Assembly: GCA_937931645.1 (NCBI GenBank)
Contig: CALHAR010000003.1
Span: 248,001 to 312,000, forward strand
Direction: 5' to 3'
Length of the DNA: 64,000 nt
From: an uncultured Alphaproteobacteria bacterium
Lineage (GTDB): Bacteria > Pseudomonadota > Alphaproteobacteria > Micavibrionales > Micavibrionaceae
Made by a program: the position numbers and the translations under genes. Numbering within the stretch: position 1 is the stretch's first letter; each line of letters starts with the position of its first letter. Below, piece by piece: positions 59,014 through 64,000 of this stretch. Under the pieces are notes generated by a model that saw only the letters and a list, made by a program, of their open reading frames with translations, was not told the DNA's origin and did not search any database.

Positions 59014-59331
59014 ATGAGAAAACTTATCCACAACCGTCATATCTTCCGCTGTAATATGCTGGCTGTCATTGGGTTATGTTTAAGTTTCTATTTCTGCTAT
59101 CACCTTGTCGCGGGACAACGCGGGTATTTCAGCCTCATTTCCTTAGAGAGCCAAACCGCAAGTACCACCGCAGAATATGCAGCCTTAAAATCTGAACGCG
59201 AGGCCGTTGAAAAACGTGTGATTATGATGCGCCCAGGCTCGATTGATCGTGACTTATTAGAAGAGCGCGCCCGTCATGTTTTAGGGTATCGTTACAAAGA
59301 TGAGCTAATAATGCTACAAGATCGCTCATAG
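59014..59331 (+). CDS. ftsB: Septum formation initiator protein (FtsB/DivIC family)
   Basis: A 105-residue bitopic protein: short cytoplasmic N-terminus, one membrane helix (about residues 15-32), a coiled coil (about 42-70) and the C-terminal segment DRDLLEERARHVLGYRYKDELIML typical of the family. It belongs to the divisome FtsQLB complex. GAGG precedes the ATG. The gene lies between eno and pdhA, its standard alphaproteobacterial position. The 134-base gap before it has an ATTGAATC/GATTCAAT inverted repeat (about 58955-59007) but no clear promoter. Confidence 0.9.
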   Translation: MRKLIHNRHIFRCNMLAVIGLCLSFYFCYHLVAGQRGYFSLISLESQTASTTAEYAALKSEREAVEKRVIMMRPGSIDRDLLEERARHVLGYRYKDELIMLQDRS

Positions 59332-59477
59332 CGACATACAAAAAATCATTTAAAATCAAAAACTTAGCAAAAACAAGCTGTTTATTTGCGGAAAACTATC
59401 ATTTTTTTCTAGCGTCACACCCGTGAGGGCGGTATTTAGAGGGGTTATTTTGTATACACGAAAATAGAGGGTTAAAC

Positions 59478-60506
59478 GTGGCAAGCACAAAGAAGAAAAC
59501 CAAGAAGTCAAACGCAACAAAGACTATCTCAAATTCCAATCCTGAACCAACACTAGATGACATGAAGAAGCTCTATGAAGAGATGCTTCTTATTCGTCGT
59601 TTCGAAGAAAAAGCAGGACAGCTTTACGGCATGGGGTTAATCGGTGGTTTCTGTCATCTCTATATCGGACAGGAGGCCGTGGTGACAGGTATCCAATCTG
59701 TTCAAGAAGAAGGCGACACTGTTGTCACCACTTACCGTGACCACGCACATATGTTGGCACAAGGCATGACCCCCGAAGGGGTGATGGCGGAATTAACGGG
59801 GCGCGAAGGTGGGTACTCTCGTGGTAAAGGTGGTTCTATGCATATGTTCTCCCAAGAAAAAGGCTTCTTTGGGGGGCACGGTATTGTTGGGGCATCTACG
59901 TCTATCGGAACAGGCTTAGGCTTTGCGCATCAATATAGAAACGATGGCGGTGTTGCTGTTGCTTATATGGGTGATGGGTCGGCAAACCAAGGGCAAGTTG
60001 CGGAATGTTATAACATGGCCGCGCTGTGGAAATTGCCCGTGTTATACGTGATTGAAAACAACCAATATGGGATGGGAACATCAACCGCCCGTCATGCAGC
60101 GGGGCAACTTTATGCCCGCGGTCAAGGCTATGGTATACCTGGTGAGCAAATTGATGGGATGGATGTCTTTTCGGTTCAAAACGCCGCACGTCAGGCACTG
60201 GATTATGTGCGGACAGGCAATGGCCCTTATATCTTGGAAGTCATGACCTATCGTTTTCGTGGCCACTCTATGTCTGACCCTGCCAATTACCGTACGAAGG
60301 AAGAGGTCGACGGTAAGAAGAACGAAGACCCAATTATTCAACTGAGAAACGTTATGATGGATCAACATAACGTTAAAGAAGAAGATCTAAAATCAATAGA
60401 TAAAGAAATTAAAGCACGCGTTAAAAAAGCAGCTGAATTTGCAGAAAACTCACCGGAGCTTGCCCCAGAAGAGCTTTATACAGACGTGTTGATAGAGGTA
60501 GAGTAA
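59478..60506 (+). CDS. pdhA: Pyruvate dehydrogenase E1 component subunit alpha
   Basis: A 342-residue subunit of the heterotetrameric E1, which decarboxylates pyruvate with thiamine diphosphate. ThDP motif: GDGSANQGQVAECYNMAALWKLPVLYVIENN (about residues 164-194). RFEEKAGQLYGMGLIGGFCHLYIGQEA, RDHAHMLAQG and the phosphorylation-loop-like YRFRGHSMSDPANYRTKEE are present. GTG start after TAGAGGGTT. A Lys-rich leader of about 20 residues precedes the domain. Two unrelated genes separate it from pdhB. Confidence 0.97.
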   Translation: MASTKKKTKKSNATKTISNSNPEPTLDDMKKLYEEMLLIRRFEEKAGQLYGMGLIGGFCHLYIGQEAVVTGIQSVQEEGDTVVTTYRDHAHMLAQGMTPEGVMAELTGREGGYSRGKGGSMHMFSQEKGFFGGHGIVGASTSIGTGLGFAHQYRNDGGVAVAYMGDGSANQGQVAECYNMAALWKLPVLYVIENNQYGMGTSTARHAAGQLYARGQGYGIPGEQIDGMDVFSVQNAARQALDYVRTGNGPYILEVMTYRFRGHSMSDPANYRTKEEVDGKKNEDPIIQLRNVMMDQHNVKEEDLKSIDKEIKARVKKAAEFAENSPELAPEELYTDVLIEVE

Positions 60507-60513
60507 CCATAAA

Positions 60514-60960
60514 ATGAGTGACCGTTTAACCGACCTTATAACAATTCCTGCGCTTATGCCGATAGCATTACTGCTGCTATCTAACGTTTTCATGACGTTT
60601 GCTTGGTATTGGCATCTTAAGCTTGAATCCTCTCCATTAATTGCGATTATTCTTATTTCTTGGGGGATTGCATTTTTTGAATATTGTTTGGCGGTTCCCG
60701 CCAATAGAATAGGTTATGGTTTTTATACCGCATCAGAGTTAAGAACTATCCAACTAATTTTATCTTTAACCATTTTTTCTTTTTTTGCTTACTTTTATTT
60801 GGGCGAAAAAATATCTATTACGCACATTGTTGGCTTTATTTTAATAGGGGTCGGCGCATATTTAGTTTTTAGTGCATCATCTACAAACATAGAAGATAAA
60901 ACACCAACTTCAATAGAGGCACTATCACCACCATCTATCAAAGGAACTTTATCAAAATGA
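60514..60960 (+). CDS. DUF486/DMT family membrane protein
   Basis: A 148-residue protein with four membrane helices (about residues 12-31, 41-59, 77-94 and 101-121), matching the DUF486 group related to small drug/metabolite transporters. Diagnostic parts are LLLSNVFMTFAWYWHLK and WGIAFFEYCLAVPANRIGYGFYTASELRTIQ. A hydrophilic, Ser/Pro/Thr-rich tail of about 25 residues extends beyond the usual family length. The substrate is unknown. It starts seven bases after pdhA and overlaps the next gene by four, so it is co-transcribed with the PDH genes. Confidence 0.87.
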   Translation: MSDRLTDLITIPALMPIALLLLSNVFMTFAWYWHLKLESSPLIAIILISWGIAFFEYCLAVPANRIGYGFYTASELRTIQLILSLTIFSFFAYFYLGEKISITHIVGFILIGVGAYLVFSASSTNIEDKTPTSIEALSPPSIKGTLSK

Positions 60961-61403
60961 CATCATCACCATTAGATAAAGCTTTAATTGCTGTGCATGA
61001 GGCCGAAGATGCGACCGAGGACATAAGAAATGGCCTTGAAGATCAGTATTATGAGCTGTTCCTCAATACCGATCTTTATATTCCAACCTGGCCGCTTTCC
61101 GACGAAGCCAAGGTTAAAATGGAAGAAGATGAAATTACAATTCAACCCGTTATTATTGAAGATGAAAGCGCCCAAAATGACGAAGGAAGCGAAAATAAAA
61201 CGTATATCATGATTTTTGATTCAGAAGAGCGTCTTAAGGAATGGGCCGATGGCCAAGACGTTGAGGTCGCCGAACTATCAGGACATGACACTATTAATAT
61301 TTTGGGATCTGCCAACCATATGATTTTAAATCCCTCTTCTGAGTGCAGTAAAGAATTCTACCCTGGAGAAATAGAGTGGTTAAAATCCAGTATCGTAAAT
61401 TAA
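60957..61403 (+). CDS. SseB-like protein
   Basis: A 148-residue acidic, soluble protein. The order of features, LEDQYYELFLNTDLYIPTW (about residues 28-46), TYIMIFDSEERLKEWA (about 82-97) and NHMILNPSSECSKEFYPGEIEWL (about 119-141), follows the SseB N-terminal domain (enhanced serine sensitivity family), whose molecular role is not settled. An acidic linker (EDESAQNDEGSEN) interrupts it. It overlaps the DUF486 gene by four bases and lies 29 bases before pdhB. The family call is by pattern only. Confidence 0.7.
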   Translation: MTSSPLDKALIAVHEAEDATEDIRNGLEDQYYELFLNTDLYIPTWPLSDEAKVKMEEDEITIQPVIIEDESAQNDEGSENKTYIMIFDSEERLKEWADGQDVEVAELSGHDTINILGSANHMILNPSSECSKEFYPGEIEWLKSSIVN

Positions 61404-61432
61404 ATATTTCAAATATTGAGGTCTAAGAAAAA

Positions 61433-62878
61433 ATGACAATACAAATTCTAATGCCGGCGTTATCGCCAACAATGACAGAAGGTAACCTTGCCAAGTGGTT
61501 AAAAGCCGAAGGCGACACCGTTGAATCTGGTGATGTAATTGCCGAGATTGAAACCGACAAAGCCACCATGGAAGTGGAAGCCGTGGATGAAGGTGTGATT
61601 GGTAAAATTCTGATTGAGGCAGGCACCGAAAATGTTGCTGTGAATGCCCCGATTGCGATCCTATTAGAAGAGGGCGAAAGCGCGAGTGATATTGATGCCA
61701 ATGCTTCAACAGCCGCACCAACACCGCAAGCAGAAGAAACCGCAACCGAAACTGCTGTTTCAACCTCAAGCGATACCGCCTCACAACCACCCAAACAACA
61801 AGAAGGGGCGCATGTTAAAAATCGTGACGTTTTATATGCCCAAGGGGCCGTCATTGAACCTCCCGTCTTTGATGAAGAGCCTTTCATGGCCTCAACAGAA
61901 ACGCAAACCGTACGTGTTGCGCTTCGTGACGCGATGGCAGAAGAAATGCGCGGTGATGATGATATCTACATGCTGGGTGAAGAGATTGCCGAATATAATG
62001 GTGCTTATAAAGTGACAGAAGGCATGTTAGATGAATTTGGCTCACGCCGTGTAATTGACACGCCAATCACCGAGCACGGTTTTGCTGGTTTGGCCGTTGG
62101 GTCGGCGATGAATGGGTTGAAACCTATTGTTGAGTTCATGACATTTAACTTCGCCATGCAGGCGATAGACCACATTATTAACTCTGCCGCCAAGACATTA
62201 TATATGGCCGGTGGGCAATTAGGTTGCCCGATTGTTTTCCGTGGGCCGAATGGCTCGGCCTCACGCGTGGGGGCGCAACATTCACAGTGTTATGCCTCGT
62301 GGTATGCCCATGTCCCTGGTTTAAAAGTTGTATCACCGTGGAACGCGGCCGATGCCAAAGGTCTTTTAAAGGCGGCTATCCGTGACCCAAACCCCGTTGT
62401 CTTTTTAGAAAATGAGCTAATGTACGGTCAAAGCTTTGAAGTACCAACAGACCCTGACTATGTTATTCCGATTGGTCGTGCGAAGATTGAACGTGAAGGA
62501 AGTGATGTGACCATCGTTGCCCTTTCAATCATGGTTGGTAGAGCCTTGGAAGCCGCAGAAAAATTAGCAGAGCAGGGGATTGATGCAGAGGTCATTAACC
62601 TACGGACAGTACGCCCACTTGACCGCCATACAATTTTAGAAAGCGTGAAGAAAACAAATCGCATTGTATCTTGTGAAGAAGGATTCCCGTTTGCGGGCAT
62701 TGGCGCAGAAATAGCCGCACTTATCGGTGAGCATGCGTTTGATTACCTTGATGCGCCGCTTAAACGTATAGCGGCGGCAGACGTTCCGTTACCTTATGCG
62801 GCGGGGCTTGAGAAATTAGCCATTCCACAGACGGAACAAATCATCCACGCCGCAAAAGAGGTTTGTTATGCCGATTAA
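61433..62878 (+). CDS. pdhB: Pyruvate dehydrogenase E1 component subunit beta, with lipoyl domain
   Basis: A 481-residue protein. Residues 1-80 are a lipoyl domain with Lys43 in ETDKATME as the lipoylation site; a Thr/Ala/Ser-rich hinge (about 85-130) follows; the E1-beta domain begins near 148 ([40 protein letters not shown]). [33 protein letters not shown] and [16 protein letters not shown] are typical. A lipoylated E1-beta is known from several Alphaproteobacteria. The last 11 bases overlap pdhC. Confidence 0.96.
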   Translation: MTIQILMPALSPTMTEGNLAKWLKAEGDTVESGDVIAEIETDKATMEVEAVDEGVIGKILIEAGTENVAVNAPIAILLEEGESASDIDANASTAAPTPQAEETATETAVSTSSDTASQPPKQQEGAHVKNRDVLYAQGAVIEPPVFDEEPFMASTETQTVRVALRDAMAEEMRGDDDIYMLGEEIAEYNGAYKVTEGMLDEFGSRRVIDTPITEHGFAGLAVGSAMNGLKPIVEFMTFNFAMQAIDHIINSAAKTLYMAGGQLGCPIVFRGPNGSASRVGAQHSQCYASWYAHVPGLKVVSPWNAADAKGLLKAAIRDPNPVVFLENELMYGQSFEVPTDPDYVIPIGRAKIEREGSDVTIVALSIMVGRALEAAEKLAEQGIDAEVINLRTVRPLDRHTILESVKKTNRIVSCEEGFPFAGIGAEIAALIGEHAFDYLDAPLKRIAAADVPLPYAAGLEKLAIPQTEQIIHAAKEVCYAD

Positions 62879-64000
62879 AGTATTAATGCCAGCTTTGTCA
62901 CCAACAATGACCGAAGGAAATCTCGCCAAATGGCACAAGGCCGAAGGTGACACCGTTGAATCTGGTGATGTGATTGCCGAAATTGAAACCGACAAAGCCA
63001 CGATGGAAGTCGAGGCCGTTGATGAAGGTGTGATGGGCAAGATTTTGGTTGCCGCAGGGACAGAAAACGTACAAGTAAACCAGCTTATTGCTGTTCTTTT
63101 AGAAGATGGTGAAAACGATAGCGATATGGACGCGCTGTTAAACGCGAAAGCCGAACCAGTAAGCGCACCAACACAAGAAGAAGAGACAAAACAGCCACTA
63201 AAACAGGAGGCACAACCTATTATGCAGGCTCAAGCCGTAACAAAACCATCTGGTAATCGTATTTATGCCTCACCCTTGGCGCGCCGTATCGCGGCAAGTA
63301 AAGGGATTGAGTTGTCTCAGCTAAAAGGTTCTGGCCCACGCGGGCGTATTGTAAAGATGGATGTTGAGAATTTTACTGGTGCATCTTCAGCACCGCAGGC
63401 AAATGCCGCCAACACGTCATCACAAGCGTCACAGCCTGTGGGTGATCAAAAAGTAAATGAATTTGGAATGGTCTATAACGAGATTCCAAACAACAATATT
63501 AAAAAAATCACAGCGCAGCGTTTGCAAGAATCTAAACAAACTGTTCCGCATTTCTACCTGACTATTGAATGTCAAATTGATGAATTAATGCGGACACGTA
63601 AAGTCATGAACGAGCAGGGCGCGAAGTTAAAAGAGGGCGCGTACAAGCTGTCTATCAATGACTTTATCTTAAAGGCCTGCGCCAATGCCCTCAAAGCCTA
63701 TCCTGCCGCAAACGTGTCATGGACGGATGAAGCGGTACGCCAATATGTATCAAGCGATATTTCCGTGGCGGTATCTACACCCAATGGCTTGATCACACCC
63801 ATTGTGAAGAACGCCGAAAATAAAGGCTTGAAAGAGATTTCTGCCGAAGTCAAAGATTTGGCAGGGCGTGCCCGTGAAGGCAAACTGAAACCACAAGAAT
63901 TTATGGGCGGTACATTCAGCCTCTCAAATTTAGGTATGTATGGCATTAAAGAGTTCGATGCGATTATCAACCCACCACAAGCCTGTATTCTGGCTGTTGG
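62868..64000 (+). CDS. pdhC: Pyruvate dehydrogenase E2, dihydrolipoamide acetyltransferase (partial)
   Basis: The first 377 codons of E2; the gene runs off the window. One lipoyl domain (1-80, Lys43 in ETDKATME), a linker, a peripheral subunit-binding domain ([30 protein letters not shown], about residues 128-157), a second linker, and the catalytic domain (from about 200; [68 protein letters not shown]). The His-x3-Asp-Gly active site lies beyond the window. It overlaps pdhB by 11 bases, and its lipoyl domain is nearly the same as that of pdhB. Confidence 0.96.
   Translation, partial: MPIKVLMPALSPTMTEGNLAKWHKAEGDTVESGDVIAEIETDKATMEVEAVDEGVMGKILVAAGTENVQVNQLIAVLLEDGENDSDMDALLNAKAEPVSAPTQEEETKQPLKQEAQPIMQAQAVTKPSGNRIYASPLARRIAASKGIELSQLKGSGPRGRIVKMDVENFTGASSAPQANAANTSSQASQPVGDQKVNEFGMVYNEIPNNNIKKITAQRLQESKQTVPHFYLTIECQIDELMRTRKVMNEQGAKLKEGAYKLSINDFILKACANALKAYPAANVSWTDEAVRQYVSSDISVAVSTPNGLITPIVKNAENKGLKEISAEVKDLAGRAREGKLKPQEFMGGTFSLSNLGMYGIKEFDAIINPPQACILAV

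Overview
The window is a stretch of alphaproteobacterial housekeeping chromosome of moderate-to-low GC (judged by eye, not computed). Gene order is the best clue: nuoGHI-JKLMN, birA, coaX, rnj, DUF1467, proS, lolCD, dnaE, rpsB-tsf-pyrH-frr-uppS-cdsA-dxr-rseP-bamA-skp-lpxD-fabZ-lpxA-lpxI-lpxB, gltA/gltX, comEC/lexA, trpCDG, trpE-ppiD, tpiA-secG-pyrG-kdsA-eno-ftsB-pdhABC is the classic alphaproteobacterial order. LpxI, a lipoylated E1-beta subunit, a GTTC-N7-GTTC LexA operator and RNase J all fit that class. Complete lipid A, isoprenoid, tryptophan and complex I genes argue against a strongly reduced endosymbiont. I cannot name the genus.

Layout. 1-9787: 3' half of the complex I operon, interrupted by a MazG-like pyrophosphohydrolase gene, a 1 kb non-operonic gap (tandem repeats, promoter, small ORF, terminator) and a periplasmic binding protein gene. 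9803-17429: birA, coaX, rnj, two envelope-associated unknowns, proS, lolC, lolD. 17470-23214: dnaE flanked by two unknown minus-strand genes and two palindromic interspersed repeats. 23529-39303: translation factor and envelope biogenesis superoperon, with an orphan gene after tsf and a GNAT gene between fabZ and lpxA. 39306-47398: gltA and gltX (minus), comEC (plus), then lexA and trpC-D-G (minus), lexA having its own SOS promoter. 47457-52860: a divergent polysaccharide deacetylase and an orphan on plus, separating trpG from trpE-ppiD on minus. 53012-64000: tpiA, secG, pyrG, an entericidin-like lipoprotein, kdsA, a GxxExxY gene within inverted repeats, eno, ftsB and the pyruvate dehydrogenase operon, which carries two extra genes between pdhA and pdhB.

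Together the genes supply respiratory NADH oxidation (Nuo), carbon entry to the TCA cycle (eno, tpiA, PDH, citrate synthase), outer membrane assembly (BamA, Skp, PpiD, RseP, LolCD, LpxA/B/D/I, KdsA), protein synthesis (RpsB, Tsf, Frr, ProRS, GltX), DNA replication and SOS control (DnaE, LexA). The ancestral order is intact, so inserted material stands out. The most interesting points are a triple LexA box overlapping the lexA promoter, an archaeal/eukaryotic-type ProRS in the bacterial proS slot, a family of MITE-like palindromic repeats, a GxxExxY cassette bounded by inverted repeats, and a self-contained, possibly leaderless mini transcription unit inside the nuo operon. I did not find a convincing new multi-gene system, CRISPR array, prophage, tRNA or rRNA.
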